64,000 nt of DNA from Oceanimonas pelagia (GCF_030849025.1 NZ_CP118224.1:2154001-2218000), one strand, 5' to 3'. Shown: positions 1-9,626, counted from the stretch's first letter. Notes: generated from the sequence alone by a model not told the origin. Numbers and translations are program-made.

Positions 1-1551
1 AATACCGTGCGCGCCGTGCTCGACTACAACCGGGGGCCCCTGCGCCACGGGGAGCTGAAGGCACTGAAGCAGGCCTTCAACGATCTGCTGATCAATCATG
101 CCAACGCCGACATGGCCGAGTCCTTCTACAATTCGGTTTACCGCCGCTCCACCCGCCATCGCAGCATTCGTGCCGAAAACCTGTATGTGCACCCCTTTGT
201 GCCTTACCCGGGAGAGCAGGATCTTGCCCCGGTCATCTGGCAGTACCGCATTGCCCCCGGTGAGCTGGGCACCACTTTAACGGAATTGCTGAAACGCCTG
301 GGCCTGGAGCGGCCCTTTGTGCGGCTGGCGCAGGATCTGGAGCACATGGAACGCACCCTGGCCGAGCACGGACTGGCCGGCGTCCCCCTGCAGCTGACAG
401 TGATCAACACCCTGTTTTACCGCAACAAGGGGGCCTACCTGATCGGCCGGCTGGAACGCCCCGAAGGACCGCAGCCCTTTATTGTGCCCATTCTGCACGA
501 AGAGGGGGGACTGGTGCTGGACACCCTGCTGCTGAGCCGGGACGACGCCTCCATTCTGTTTGGCTTTGCCCGGGCCTATTTCATGGTGTGGTGCCCGCAG
601 CCCTCGCTGCTGGTGCAGTTTCTGCGGCCACTGCTGCCCAACAAGTCGGATTACGAAATCTATAATGCCATCGGCTGGCAAAAACACGGCAAGACCATTT
701 TCTACCGGGGCTTTCTGCAGCACTTGCAGCACTCACGGGACCAGTTCGTGCCGGCGGAAGGCATCAAGGGCATGGTGATGTGCGTGTTTACCCTGCCCTC
801 GTCCGACGTGGTGTTCAAGGTGATCAAGGATCACTTCACTCCCCCAAAAACCGTGAACCGGGATACCGTCAAGGCCAAGTACCGGCTGGTCAAGCAGCAC
901 GACCGGGTGGGGCGCATGGCCGACACCATGGAATTCACCAACTTCGAGCTGCCCCTTAACCGCATCAGTCCCGAGCTGCTGGCCGAGCTGCGGCGGGAAG
1001 TGCCATCCCTGCTGACCCAGAAGGAAGACCGGCTGATCATTCATCACCTGTATACCGAGCGGCGCATGACCCCGCTCAATATGTATCTGGACCAGGCCGA
1101 TGACGAGCAACTGAGAGATGCCCTGGACGAATACGCCAGTGCCCTCCGCCAGCTGGCCGCCGCCAATATCTTTCCCGGCGACATGCTGTTCAAGAACTTC
1201 GGCGTCACCCGCCATGGCCGGGTCATTTTTTACGATTACGACGAAATCGCCTACATGACCGAGTGTCACTTTCGCGACATGCCCAGAACCGACCACCTGC
1301 AGGATCAGCTGAGCCCCGAGCCCTGGTACTCGGTGGGGCCGAACGATGTGTTTCCCGAAGAGTTCAAAACCTTTCTGCTGGTCAGGCCGCGCATTCGCGC
1401 CGCCTTTGCCGAGCGGCACATGGAGCTGTTTACCGCGGATTACTGGCGGCAGTTGCAGCACAACATTGAACAGGGCCGGGTGGAAGACATCTTCCCCTAC
1501 CGGCGCCGGCAGCGGTTTAAATACAAGTACGGTGAAAACCGTGAGGAGTGA
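1..1551 (+). CDS. aceK: Isocitrate dehydrogenase kinase/phosphatase, 5' truncated
   Basis: Bifunctional enzyme that phosphorylates and dephosphorylates isocitrate dehydrogenase to divide carbon flux between the TCA cycle and the glyoxylate bypass. The frame is open from base 1, so roughly the first 60 residues of the usual ~575-residue protein lie outside the window. It follows the E. coli AceK pattern throughout, including FGFARSYFMV-like FGFARAYFMV, the VFKVIKDxF kinase segment, KEHDRVGRMADT-like KQHDRVGRMADT, and the C-terminal RQLAAANIFPGDMLFKNFGV block with the downstream YDYDEI metal-binding segment. It is a host chromosomal gene, convergent with rraA. Confidence 0.97.
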   Translation, partial: NTVRAVLDYNRGPLRHGELKALKQAFNDLLINHANADMAESFYNSVYRRSTRHRSIRAENLYVHPFVPYPGEQDLAPVIWQYRIAPGELGTTLTELLKRLGLERPFVRLAQDLEHMERTLAEHGLAGVPLQLTVINTLFYRNKGAYLIGRLERPEGPQPFIVPILHEEGGLVLDTLLLSRDDASILFGFARAYFMVWCPQPSLLVQFLRPLLPNKSDYEIYNAIGWQKHGKTIFYRGFLQHLQHSRDQFVPAEGIKGMVMCVFTLPSSDVVFKVIKDHFTPPKTVNRDTVKAKYRLVKQHDRVGRMADTMEFTNFELPLNRISPELLAELRREVPSLLTQKEDRLIIHHLYTERRMTPLNMYLDQADDEQLRDALDEYASALRQLAAANIFPGDMLFKNFGVTRHGRVIFYDYDEIAYMTECHFRDMPRTDHLQDQLSPEPWYSVGPNDVFPEEFKTFLLVRPRIRAAFAERHMELFTADYWRQLQHNIEQGRVEDIFPYRRRQRFKYKYGENREE

Positions 1552-1584
1552 GGGGTAAGATGAAGCAGCATCTCCTCACTCCTG
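1544..1584. terminator. Hairpin between convergent aceK and rraA
   Basis: A perfect 10-bp inverted repeat (AGGAGTGAGG ... CCTCACTCCT) overlaps the aceK stop and lies 24 bp before the rraA stop. There is no clear T-tract, so it may be a bidirectional hairpin rather than a classical intrinsic terminator. Confidence 0.5.
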
Positions 1585-1607
1585 TCTCCTCCCCCCTCAC
1601 ACAAACA

Positions 1608-2099
1608 TCAAAGCTGCGGGTGGCTCAGGGGTTCGCGGGATACCAGCACGCCGTTGAGATCGGAGTAGATATAATCCCCCGGATAAATGGTGACCCCGGC
1701 AAAGGTCACCGGCACGTCCACCACGCCCTCGCCGCGTTTTTCCGAGCGGATCGGACACGCCGCCAGGGCCTTGATGCCCAGCGCCAGCTCACTCAGGGTG
1801 CCGGCGTCGCGAATGGCGCCATGAATGACAATGCCTTCCCAGCCGTTTTCCAGTGCCTTTTCCGCCAGCATGTCGCCCATCAGGGCGCAGCGCAGCAGGC
1901 CGCCACCGTCCACCACCAGCACCTTGCCGGTGCCGGGCTGGGACACCAGCTCCCGCACCCGGGAGTTGTCTTCGTAGCAGCGCACCGTCACCGCCTGGCC
2001 CCAGAACAGGGACTCTCCGCCAAAGTCACGAAACACCGGGTCCAGTACCTTGACCAGGTCGGCGTGTTCGTCACACAAATCCGGCAACAAATCGAGCAT
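1608..2099 (-). CDS. rraA: Regulator of ribonuclease activity A
   Basis: Binds RNase E in the cytoplasm and inhibits it, which alters global mRNA turnover. The 163-residue product has the family length (~161) and hallmark blocks: FRDFGG, AVTVRCYEDN, VLVVDGGG, GWEGIVIHGAIRD and an acidic metal/ligand loop. I place the start at base 2099 because a GGAGG Shine-Dalgarno stands just before it and the product then begins MLDLLPDLCDEH, as the family does; a longer frame from 2138 lacks this. It is the last recognisable host gene before the phage. Confidence 0.93.
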   Translation of the reverse strand: MLDLLPDLCDEHADLVKVLDPVFRDFGGESLFWGQAVTVRCYEDNSRVRELVSQPGTGKVLVVDGGGLLRCALMGDMLAEKALENGWEGIVIHGAIRDAGTLSELALGIKALAACPIRSEKRGEGVVDVPVTFAGVTIYPGDYIYSDLNGVLVSREPLSHPQL

Positions 2100-2422
2100 G
2101 TTTTCCTCCGTTATCAGCACAGACTGTCGGGCTTTCATCTTGGGCGAAAGTCCCGGTTTTCAAAAGCGGTATCGCCGTTTGCACCGGCCATAATGACATC
2201 GAATCGGCGCTTGACCTGGATCAAGCCCTTCCATAAAACTATTTAACAATATCCGTTGCAAACTGTTGTTATGCCCCTGTTGTACGGTACGAGGGTACAT
2301 AGGAGAACATAGCAGGACAAGTCCTTGATTTACCGTACATCTATGAATTCTAGCAGTACCTGAGTGTACAGAAGGGGGACGGGATTTGTCCCCAAATCGT
2401 CCCCAAACCGAATTGGGGACAA
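2100..2422. other. Host-phage junction, candidate left attachment region
   Basis: No gene is convincing here. The stretch separates rraA from the phage late-operon terminator. It holds a perfect 9-bp dyad, TGTACGGTA (2281-2289) and TACCGTACA (2331-2339), enclosing a smaller GGAC-AA-GTCC dyad, and then several GGGGAC boxes (about 2377-2420). Such a junction is where attL would be expected, but the matching right-hand copy is outside the window, so this remains inference. Confidence 0.35.
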
Positions 2423-2446
2423 AAAAGGGGGCTTTCGCCCCCTTTT
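2423..2446 (-). terminator. Strong terminator at end of late operon
   Basis: Perfect 10-bp stem (AAAAGGGGGC / GCCCCCTTTT) with a TTTC tetraloop. Read on the minus strand it is followed by a run of T. It begins at the stop codon of the exonuclease gene and closes the phage late transcript before host sequence. Confidence 0.9.
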
Positions 2447-3042
2447 CAATGACTTACTTGACTTTGTGCCTGAGCCCATCGGTGCTCCAAAACATGGCGC
2501 CACACAGTCCTGGTAGCCATGCAATCGTGAATGGCTCGGTGGGCGTCCCCTTCCCAAACATGGCCCAGCTCCTCAGCGGCCACCGTCAGCTTGCACCATT
2601 TATAACTCTGGTACCGCTCATTCCACTCACCATGCAGTGGAGCATACGCCTTCATTGCACAGTGGATCGAAAACGAGGTCAGGCACGGGTCCCCAACCAC
2701 CTTCACATCGTAAGCCGAGTTGTAGATGACCAGCTTCTTGCCTTGAATGATTTGGGTCAGCGTTGGCTCCAGCTCGGCCAACGTCGGCGCGTCCCTCACC
2801 ATCTCCGGGCTGATATGATGAATGGCTTGAGCTTCGTCCCAGCGTTCGTGATTAACGGGACGCACCAAGGTGTCCAGCAGAATTTCCCCGGCGTCGGAAT
2901 AGATGCCGATTTCCACCGGCTCTGCTGTGGGGCCGAGGCCAGTGCTTTCGCAGTCCAGGTAAATAATGTTGGGGTCGTGGCCAAGGGAAGTGAGATGTAA
3001 AGGCAGCAGTAATCCGTGCTGATTAATAGGAGGTGTGTGCAT
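2446..3042 (-). CDS. DEDDh 3'-5' exonuclease
   Basis: 198-residue exonuclease of the DnaQ/RNase T fold. Exo I is LDCEST (Asp30, Glu32); Exo II is in the IIQGKKLVIYNSAYDV segment with its Asp; Exo III is HRAIHDC with catalytic His and Asp. The likely role is 3'-end trimming of DNA or RNA during phage growth. It is the last gene of the minus-strand late operon, separated from the endolysin by a terminator hairpin, so it may be partly insulated. The start at 3042 is supported by a GGAG eight bases upstream. Confidence 0.85.
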   Translation of the reverse strand: MHTPPINQHGLLLPLHLTSLGHDPNIIYLDCESTGLGPTAEPVEIGIYSDAGEILLDTLVRPVNHERWDEAQAIHHISPEMVRDAPTLAELEPTLTQIIQGKKLVIYNSAYDVKVVGDPCLTSFSIHCAMKAYAPLHGEWNERYQSYKWCKLTVAAEELGHVWEGDAHRAIHDCMATRTVWRHVLEHRWAQAQSQVSH

Positions 3043-3063
3043 ATCGGGATACTCCAGGAAAAA

Positions 3064-3087
3064 CTTCCCGGGCCGTAGCCCGGGAAG
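3064..3087 (-). terminator. Intrinsic terminator after endolysin
   Basis: 9-bp perfect stem (CTTCCCGGG / CCCGGGAAG), six-base loop, followed on the minus strand by TTTTT. It lies between the endolysin and exonuclease genes. Confidence 0.75.
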
Positions 3088-3108
3088 GTTAGGTAGAGTG
3101 TACCATCC

Positions 3109-3474
3109 CTACTTGGCCCAGCACACCTCGGCGGGCTTACGAGGATCGGCATCGACGTGAATGAAATCGCCGGCCCCCTCCGAGTAAACCCCAATTCGGG
3201 TAAACCCTTCATCCAGAAGCGCCTTCAGGATTTTGAACCGGACGACACTGTTCGGCGTTTTAATATCTGCGGCCAAACCCACACGATGGGCGCTGGATTC
3301 AACACCACCCACATCAGCGTTATGAATTTTGCAGCGGTAGCCGCTATTAATCACGAAGGGAACGCCGGCGGCAGCCCGGGCTTTATCCAGGCGTTGAACA
3401 AACCCTTGTTCAATATGATTTTCCCCACAATGAGGACAGGCGAATTCTTCTCGCTTGAAATACTTTAAGGCCAT
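3109..3474 (-). CDS. Peptidase M15-type endolysin
   Basis: Small (121 aa) zinc peptidase expected to cleave peptidoglycan cross-links at lysis. The zinc motif SSAHRVGLAAD gives His63 and Asp70, and FIHVDAD gives the third ligand His106. The YxRxEFACPHCG N-terminus is typical of phage M15_3 enzymes. There is no signal peptide, so export would rely on a holin. I prefer the start at 3474 over 3507: it follows a GAGAG motif and a start-associated repeat (3497-3505). Two small genes between it and the tail fibre may assist lysis. Confidence 0.85.
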   Translation of the reverse strand: MALKYFKREEFACPHCGENHIEQGFVQRLDKARAAAGVPFVINSGYRCKIHNADVGGVESSAHRVGLAADIKTPNSVVRFKILKALLDEGFTRIGVYSEGAGDFIHVDADPRKPAEVCWAK

Positions 3475-3538
3475 AGTCGCTCTCGCTATGCTTAGATTTG
3501 GATTCAAAGACGGGGCATCCCCACCATAACTTCAATAT

Positions 3539-3811
3539 TTAAGCCGTAGGTTCGGCTTCAGGTTCCGCCGGATCTTCGCTCTGGGTCTCATCCACTAGGG
3601 TGATCGCCCCCACTGCCAGCTTATGGTCTACCCCCAAGGCGACCTGAGCCACCCGTTCTTCGGTGGCTTCTGCATTATATACCCCCGTATCATCAAACAC
3701 AGCATTTACATGCCGGCGATGGACCAAGTGGGGGGCTCCTTCATTGAAAAATACCACTTCCACAGTGTATTTCTCTGCCTCGGGGGCAGTGATGGTATAT
3801 TGAATTGCCAT
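3539..3811 (-). CDS. Small phage protein, unknown
   Basis: 90-residue soluble protein with a beta-rich N-terminal half (YTITAPEAEKYTVEVVFFN) and a strongly acidic Pro/Glu tail. Start supported by GAGGAG upstream. It sits between the endolysin and a small membrane protein. I do not recognise a family; a minor virion or tail-tip role is only a guess from position. Confidence 0.6.
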   Translation of the reverse strand: MAIQYTITAPEAEKYTVEVVFFNEGAPHLVHRRHVNAVFDDTGVYNAEATEERVAQVALGVDHKLAVGAITLVDETQSEDPAEPEAEPTA

Positions 3812-3821
3812 ATATTTCTCC

Positions 3822-4094
3822 TCAAGTGCTAATGAAACATATCACCCATCCTATTAGGATTGGGGTTATTAGATCCGGCATCAGTGCCTTATACGTCCAG
3901 CTCTCAGGGTAAAAACCCGCCAACCAGGGCATCCCTGCCCGGTTAGTTCGGTGTTTACTCATCCATCGGTATTCGGCCTGGCTATGCTCCCTACCCAACC
4001 AAAACCCTGCCATGACGGCTAACGTCCACCATTGGGTGCCGAGGGGAATGGCCACCAGAACGGCGGCCAAGGTGATGAAGATGTGGGTCCTCAT
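3822..4094 (-). CDS. Small membrane protein of lysis region
   Basis: 90 residues with a hydrophobic N-terminal segment (about 5-35) and a C-terminal one (about 72-90). The central WLGREHSQAEYRWM pattern is familiar from small phage proteins next to endolysins. Its start abuts the tail-fibre stop, with a GAGGG inside the fibre gene, so translation is probably coupled. It could be a holin-type or anti-holin protein, but no family can be named with certainty. Confidence 0.6.
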   Translation of the reverse strand: MRTHIFITLAAVLVAIPLGTQWWTLAVMAGFWLGREHSQAEYRWMSKHRTNRAGMPWLAGFYPESWTYKALMPDLITPILIGWVICFIST

Positions 4095-7000
4095 TTATTT
4101 AACCCTCGTAATCATAACCTTTCCCTGGTAACTCGCCGCCCCATAGTGGAGGTTCGCTGAGTGAGATGAAGGGGGACCAACTGTTATAAGTTCTCCCGCG
4201 TTAAGAAGACCAAGATAGAAAGATTGCGACGAGGAGTTTTGGTCAGAAGATGCGTGGTCGTGGTACCAAGTACCTGCAGTCCTGCCCTCCAAAAGGCCAC
4301 GGTCCCCGTTCAATGCCACACTTATATAAGGTCTCTCTGCATTCTTGGATCGTTGGTATGCTTCCACTTTATAATGACCTGTCTCCAGAATAAGAATTCC
4401 GTCGGAAGATGTGCTCATAGAGTTTCCAACCGAGGCATGACTCGCCCAGTAGTTTTTATAATCTGAGGTGAAGGCCGTCGGAGCAGAAAGATAAGCATAA
4501 TCTCCTCTAGGGTCATTACCCGTATGATATACCGTCTCAGTCCCTACTTTCAGGTTGGGACACTCCACCTTGACCTCATTCTCCGTCAGAATAAGAACAG
4601 GGACTGTCTGTACCGCTTGTCCTGCCGTCACACCACTCTTTAACTCGAACCACATAGTGGCACCGGTTTGGCTATCGGTGTTTACCTTAATGCGGGCAGC
4701 GTTACCATTTTGTTCAGGAACACCGGCCTTATGGTTCCAAGTGACGTTAGCGTTCCCGTGACCATCATTTATGGTCAGAGCTACGCCACCACTTCCCCTA
4801 CCTGACTCAATATGAGAGGTCGTTGAGTATTCGGCTGTCGCGTTGGTTACCGCATTGCTTCGCACGAAGTCTGTCGAGTTCAAACCGTCCAAAGTGTCGG
4901 CGTCCAACCCTGAGCCCGAGCCGTCATTACCAGCGTGCCACATTACGGAACTGTTGATGGTGACCTCACCGTTAAGTGCCCACAATTCCATGGCGGTTGT
5001 GCTTTGCCCGAGCTGTAATCGGCTATTAAGATTTATGGCCGCCACCCGCCGGTTCGCCCCTGAGGCGTCTTTTATGTAGTACCCCTGGTTGTTTGATAGG
5101 ATCTGATTACTACCTGGTTGATAGTAATTATCGGTGTCTTTCCTGGCCAATAGCGTACCTGAGACCCCGCGAACCTTGTCGGCATCCAGACCAGAGTCAG
5201 CACCATGGTTTTGGTCGGTCCACAACTTCTCCCAAGGTTTCCATGAACTCTGCCATCTGCGCCGTGCATAGATATGCCCGTTGCCTCCGTCTCCCCCAGA
5301 CCCATAACTACCTATCTGAAATATTTGGTTATTATTATCCCCTACGGCCTGCAAGAAGACGAAATTCCCCAGGGATTCATGGGGGGTGTTTGTAGTGCTT
5401 GAGTTATGGTTATAGAAACCGCTCACAGGACCTACAGAATTCGGCTCGGGGGATATTACACTAAGTCCCCCCAGACCATATTTTGTATGGTCATAATACA
5501 CACCCTGCTGGCCGTCTAGAGTGTCAGCATCCAGCCCAGACCCGGCACCGTCGTTACTGGCATCCCATACCACGCTTCCTCGATGGTAGGCGTGGCTACC
5601 ATCGATTTTGAACCACTCGACACTGGAACCACTACCATCTTGACCAGCGGTGTAATGTCGGAACACGAAAGGCTCAACATCGTCGTCGGTGGTGAAAAAC
5701 TCCAGTTCGCCGTTGTTGTTGGTACCCATCTGACGAATACCTGCGGCATCGTTGGCGATAGTGGTAGAGTTGAACAGCAAGCCGCTACCAACCCCAACAC
5801 CGGTAAACCGAATATCCGACGAGGTGGTGATACGACCGGTCATGGTACCACCGGACTTGTCCAGCTTATTTGCGTCTGCTGACTGGTATTCAGACTCGAT
5901 AGTGGCCAGTTGCTTACCGTCCAAGGTATCGGCATCCAGTCCGGAGCCGGCGCCGTCGTTGCCTGTGTGCCACACTTTCTGGTTCGATTGCGCGTACAAC
6001 TCATCACGGGCATAAAGGCGACCATCGCGAACATTAATCCAGACCGCGTTCTCTCCTTTCGGTACCGGCATACCTGAAATGGTTGGAGAAAAACCAATGC
6101 CGTACCAGGACCCGACCTTCACGTTGGCGACCAGACTTGTAGCACTATCACCATTACCGGGAAATATCCCTCCCCCCGAACTTGGAAATTCTGCGTTAGC
6201 CAATGCCGGATTGTTAAGGTAAGACAGGAAAAAACTCTTATCTAGACTGGTAAGGGAAGCCCCTCTCCTTGCGATATTAGCGCCTTGAATACCGTCTACA
6301 GTGTCGGCGTCCAGGCCGGAACCCGCACCATCATTCCCTGCATGCCAAACCAGGTTATTCCCTGATCTGAGAACACCGTCCGAGTGGTAGCGTACAATCT
6401 TATTTCCCCGCTCGACGTCAAAGAAACATCGGGTGTGATATACCTCGGCAGGATCTGTAATATCCACCAGTTTCTTTTGCGGGTATGTAATGTAGTCTCC
6501 TTTGACCACCCAAACATGCGTCGAGTCTTCAAAAGTACAGGTCCAAATGTAGTTGGTGTCATACCCTTGACCTGATCCTCTCCCCACACCATCCATCACT
6601 TCTTCGAGTGTAGGAAGCCTCCCGCCGTGGGTTTCGACAGCTGCCCAGGCATCCAGGAACCCGAAGGTTTTATTGGCATCAATTGAGGAAAAGTCGGATT
6701 CACCGTAAACATCAGTGATGGTATTACCGGGTGTTCCTACACTGCCGGCTTCGGCCCACGTAATTCTTGATACGGGTTTGGTAGAGGTTTCCTTGGCGTA
6801 AATATAACCTTCACGCCCGTCCAGTAAATCCGCATCCAGTCCTGAACCATTACCATCATTTCCGGTATGCCACACAGGGTTACCCATGTGTGTCAGGTTG
6901 GCGCCTGTAACATTAAGATCTCCAGAAATCTCAGAACCCGATTCCACCAGAAACCTACCACCGTTTGACGGCTCCACCTGTATGTCACAGGGGAGAGTTC

Positions 7001-9536
7001 CCAGATTCCCTGTCTCAATAACAAAACGCAGATCGGTAGGGTCGTCAACCTTACCCATGGTCCAGTAGAGAGCACCCCGAGGATATTTGGGAGACCCAGC
7101 CTGGGTGACTGTTTCCCCCGCAACCTGGAACGCTTTCCAGAAAGGTGCTTCTGTGGACAGCCCCCCAGAGTTACCGATGAAAAGTACGCCTTCTCCGTCT
7201 TTTAACAGGCCCTTACCAGCGGTAAATCTCTGGCTTTCAAGGAAGGTATTCGCGGCATCCACTCTGGCCAATTGTGAACCCTGCAGGCCGTCAACCATGT
7301 CGGCGTCCAAGCCTGAGCCAGACCCATCGTTACCCGAAGTCCAGCTTTTATACCACTCCCCCCAGACACCAGATACCCGCCGGCGTTCGTAGATCACCTT
7401 GTCTTGGGTGTTAAGGTCCCATGCCCTCTGTAAGCAGTAAGAGGTGTTATAGGTGTGGCACAGCACAAACAAGTACCACCAATTAGTATCTCCATTTGGC
7501 GCGTTGATTAAAGAATGTCCGTTGTAAAAACCCGAGGTGGTCAACGTATTCAGGTCAGTTCCGTTTGCTAACACCGTCGCCTTATCGAATGTTAGATTTT
7601 TTGAGTGGAAACTTCCTGAGGTGGAGGTATCGACATCACTTCTCACATAGCGACCATCAGATTCCGCTTGGCTGTACGAAGGGACATTTCGCGCATTCCC
7701 AAGCCCCACGTCGGCCTTACTTAACACTACAGCGCCGGTCTTACCATTCACGGAGTTCACGGCATCGGTGGCGTCGATCTTGAACCAGATGTCTTGCTGA
7801 ATATCCCAGTGAAGGTAATCGCCGGCCTCTACGGTCAGGGAACCTTGAGTACCTGTCATGGTGCCCGGGACCGTGATCCGGTAGTAGTCGGCGGTCTCGG
7901 GGCTCATGCTGGGAGTCGGGTAATTGCCGGCGCTGGCATCCCAGCCACCACGCCAGATTAAGGCTGACGATACCGTCTGAGCATACTGATGGGCGATTTC
8001 AGCCCAGTGTTTGGCTGAACGGGTACCCACAGCCTCACCAGGAATGTCCGAGTCTTGAGGATGCTCGGCCCACTGTTGAGCCTTGGTAGCCGAGGATGAC
8101 GCCTCACTGGCCTTGATGGTGGCGGTAGCTTCGCTGGCAGCGGCTGCACTTTTGCTTGACGCCGCTGCTGTTTCACTGGCTAAAGCCGCCGAGGCACTGT
8201 TAGCTGCCGCTGTTTTACTGGAGCTGGCTGAGGAAGCACTACTGGCGGCGGCGGTGGCACTACTGGCGGCGGCAGTCTTGCTAGAGCTGGCGGCAGACGC
8301 GCTGTTAGCCGCAGCCGTCTCACTGGACTTTGCCGCAGTCGCACTAGCAGCAGCAGCATTCTTGCTGGTGTTCGCTGCGGATGCGCTGTTGGCCGCTGCC
8401 ATCTCACTGGCAGAGGCTGCTGCAGCACTGTTGGCCGCCGCCGTTTCACTGGTAGCCGCCGCCGCTGCACTATTGGCCGCCGCTGTTTTACTGGAACTGG
8501 CTGAGGATGCGCTGCTGGCCGCCCCCGTTTCACTTGCTTTGGCCGCTGTCTCACTGGCCGCTGCGGCAGTCTCGCTGTTCTTAGCCGCCGTCTCGCTGGC
8601 CGCTGCGGCAGTGGCACTGGCCGCTGCCGCATTTTTGCTGGTGTTTGCTGCTGATGCACTATTGGCCGCAGCCGTTTCACTTGCCGAAGCGGCGGAAGCA
8701 CTGGCGGCTGCCGCATTTTTACTGGTGTTCGCTGCGGAGGCGCTGTTGGCAGAGGCCGTCTCGCTGTTAGCTGCAGCGGTTTCACTGGCCTTGGCCGCCG
8801 TCTCGCTGGCCTTTGCAGCATTTTTGCTGGTGTTCGCTGATGAGGCACTGTTGGCAGCAGCAGCCTCACTCGCCGCTGCAGCAGTCTCACTGCTCTTAGC
8901 TGCCGTTTCACTGGCCTTCGCCGCAGTCTCACTGGCCTTGGCAGCGTTCTTACTGACGTTAGCTGCTGAGGCACTATTCGCCGCTGCAGTCTTGCTCGCG
9001 GAGGCCGCTGATGCACTATTGGCCGCCGCCGTTTCACTGGTAGCCGCCGCCGCTGCACTATTGGCCGAGGCCACTTCACTTGCTGAGGCGGCGGAGGCAC
9101 TGGAGGCTGCCGCCGCTTCAGAAGCCGCTGCGGCCAACTCAGAAGCCTTGGCCGCCAGTTCACTGTTATGAGCGGCGGCTTGAGCAACTTCGGCAGCCGC
9201 TTGGGCTAAATCTGCATAATGGCGATGATGGAGGGCCGAATACTCATCCACGCCATTACCGATAGGAACCAGCTGGTCCACCGGATGAACCGCCCACTCC
9301 GCCGATGACGCGATCTCTGCCGACCGGGAGGTATACCAGGTGTCCCAGTTGGTCAGCGTCTGCGTCAGATGCGCCAGGGTTTGATGTAGGCTGGTCGAAC
9401 CGTCAGGGTGCGTTAAGGTAACCGTAGGACCGGCGGCAGTCTGCCAGTCGCCAAACTGATCCAGAAACTGCTGCCACTCATTTATCATGTTGGCCAGTTT
9501 CTGATACACCTGCGGAGCGGTGATCTCGGTGGTCAT
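4095..9536 (-). CDS. Side tail fibre, Ala/Ser repeat and GNDG repeats
   Basis: 1813-residue fibre protein, probably a trimeric host-binding fibre. After a ~115-residue N-terminal attachment region comes a long Ala/Ser-rich segment (SAAAAxxSETAAANSAS-like units) resembling the lambda Stf shaft. The rest carries seven copies plus one partial of a WHxGNDGxGSGLDADTxDG module, spaced irregularly between beta-rich domains. The start is the ATG at 9536; a TTG nine bases earlier lies too close to the GGAG. A start-associated repeat precedes it. The C-terminal domain is probably the receptor-binding tip. Confidence 0.9.
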   Translation of the reverse strand: MTTEITAPQVYQKLANMINEWQQFLDQFGDWQTAAGPTVTLTHPDGSTSLHQTLAHLTQTLTNWDTWYTSRSAEIASSAEWAVHPVDQLVPIGNGVDEYSALHHRHYADLAQAAAEVAQAAAHNSELAAKASELAAAASEAAAASSASAASASEVASANSAAAAATSETAAANSASAASASKTAAANSASAANVSKNAAKASETAAKASETAAKSSETAAAASEAAAANSASSANTSKNAAKASETAAKASETAAANSETASANSASAANTSKNAAAASASAASASETAAANSASAANTSKNAAAASATAAAASETAAKNSETAAAASETAAKASETGAASSASSASSSKTAAANSAAAAATSETAAANSAAAASASEMAAANSASAANTSKNAAAASATAAKSSETAAANSASAASSSKTAAASSATAAASSASSASSSKTAAANSASAALASETAAASSKSAAAASEATATIKASEASSSATKAQQWAEHPQDSDIPGEAVGTRSAKHWAEIAHQYAQTVSSALIWRGGWDASAGNYPTPSMSPETADYYRITVPGTMTGTQGSLTVEAGDYLHWDIQQDIWFKIDATDAVNSVNGKTGAVVLSKADVGLGNARNVPSYSQAESDGRYVRSDVDTSTSGSFHSKNLTFDKATVLANGTDLNTLTTSGFYNGHSLINAPNGDTNWWYLFVLCHTYNTSYCLQRAWDLNTQDKVIYERRRVSGVWGEWYKSWTSGNDGSGSGLDADMVDGLQGSQLARVDAANTFLESQRFTAGKGLLKDGEGVLFIGNSGGLSTEAPFWKAFQVAGETVTQAGSPKYPRGALYWTMGKVDDPTDLRFVIETGNLGTLPCDIQVEPSNGGRFLVESGSEISGDLNVTGANLTHMGNPVWHTGNDGNGSGLDADLLDGREGYIYAKETSTKPVSRITWAEAGSVGTPGNTITDVYGESDFSSIDANKTFGFLDAWAAVETHGGRLPTLEEVMDGVGRGSGQGYDTNYIWTCTFEDSTHVWVVKGDYITYPQKKLVDITDPAEVYHTRCFFDVERGNKIVRYHSDGVLRSGNNLVWHAGNDGAGSGLDADTVDGIQGANIARRGASLTSLDKSFFLSYLNNPALANAEFPSSGGGIFPGNGDSATSLVANVKVGSWYGIGFSPTISGMPVPKGENAVWINVRDGRLYARDELYAQSNQKVWHTGNDGAGSGLDADTLDGKQLATIESEYQSADANKLDKSGGTMTGRITTSSDIRFTGVGVGSGLLFNSTTIANDAAGIRQMGTNNNGELEFFTTDDDVEPFVFRHYTAGQDGSGSSVEWFKIDGSHAYHRGSVVWDASNDGAGSGLDADTLDGQQGVYYDHTKYGLGGLSVISPEPNSVGPVSGFYNHNSSTTNTPHESLGNFVFLQAVGDNNNQIFQIGSYGSGGDGGNGHIYARRRWQSSWKPWEKLWTDQNHGADSGLDADKVRGVSGTLLARKDTDNYYQPGSNQILSNNQGYYIKDASGANRRVAAINLNSRLQLGQSTTAMELWALNGEVTINSSVMWHAGNDGSGSGLDADTLDGLNSTDFVRSNAVTNATAEYSTTSHIESGRGSGGVALTINDGHGNANVTWNHKAGVPEQNGNAARIKVNTDSQTGATMWFELKSGVTAGQAVQTVPVLILTENEVKVECPNLKVGTETVYHTGNDPRGDYAYLSAPTAFTSDYKNYWASHASVGNSMSTSSDGILILETGHYKVEAYQRSKNAERPYISVALNGDRGLLEGRTAGTWYHDHASSDQNSSSQSFYLGLLNAGELITVGPPSSHSANLHYGAASYQGKVMITRVK
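8072..9190 (-). repeat. Ala/Ser-rich repeat tract in fibre gene
   Basis: About 1.1 kb of low-complexity coding repeats (7- and 14-residue units such as SETAAAN, SASAANT and SKNAAAA). The antisense strand is open for 362 codons here only because of this composition. Confidence 0.85.
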
Positions 9537-9606
9537 ATTGTACAACTCCAGTTTGGATTCGAAGGGCCAGCCGGGAGACTGGCCAAGTCTGGGAGTATGT
9601 TAGGCT

Positions 9607-9626
9607 AGTGAGGAATTTTCCTCACT
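9607..9626. terminator. Perfect hairpin before the tail fibre gene
   Basis: AGTGAGGAA / TTCCTCACT, nine pairs with a two-base centre, overlapping the stop of the upstream minus-strand gene. The T-run lies on the plus-strand side, so on the minus strand it would act as an attenuating or stabilising hairpin. A GGCCAG/CTGGCC stem follows at about 9567-9586. Confidence 0.45.

Noticed and set aside
1548-2246. Plus-strand frame across rraA
   Set aside because: Antisense shadow of rraA, which has full family identity on the minus strand.
2330-2557. Minus-strand 75-codon frame at the phage end
   Set aside because: Crosses the operon terminator and the exonuclease end in another frame; composition-driven.
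8083-9171. Long plus-strand frame (362 codons) opposite the fibre gene
   Set aside because: Product is pure Ala/Leu/Val low complexity, mirror of the Ala/Ser repeats on the coding strand; no ribosome binding site.
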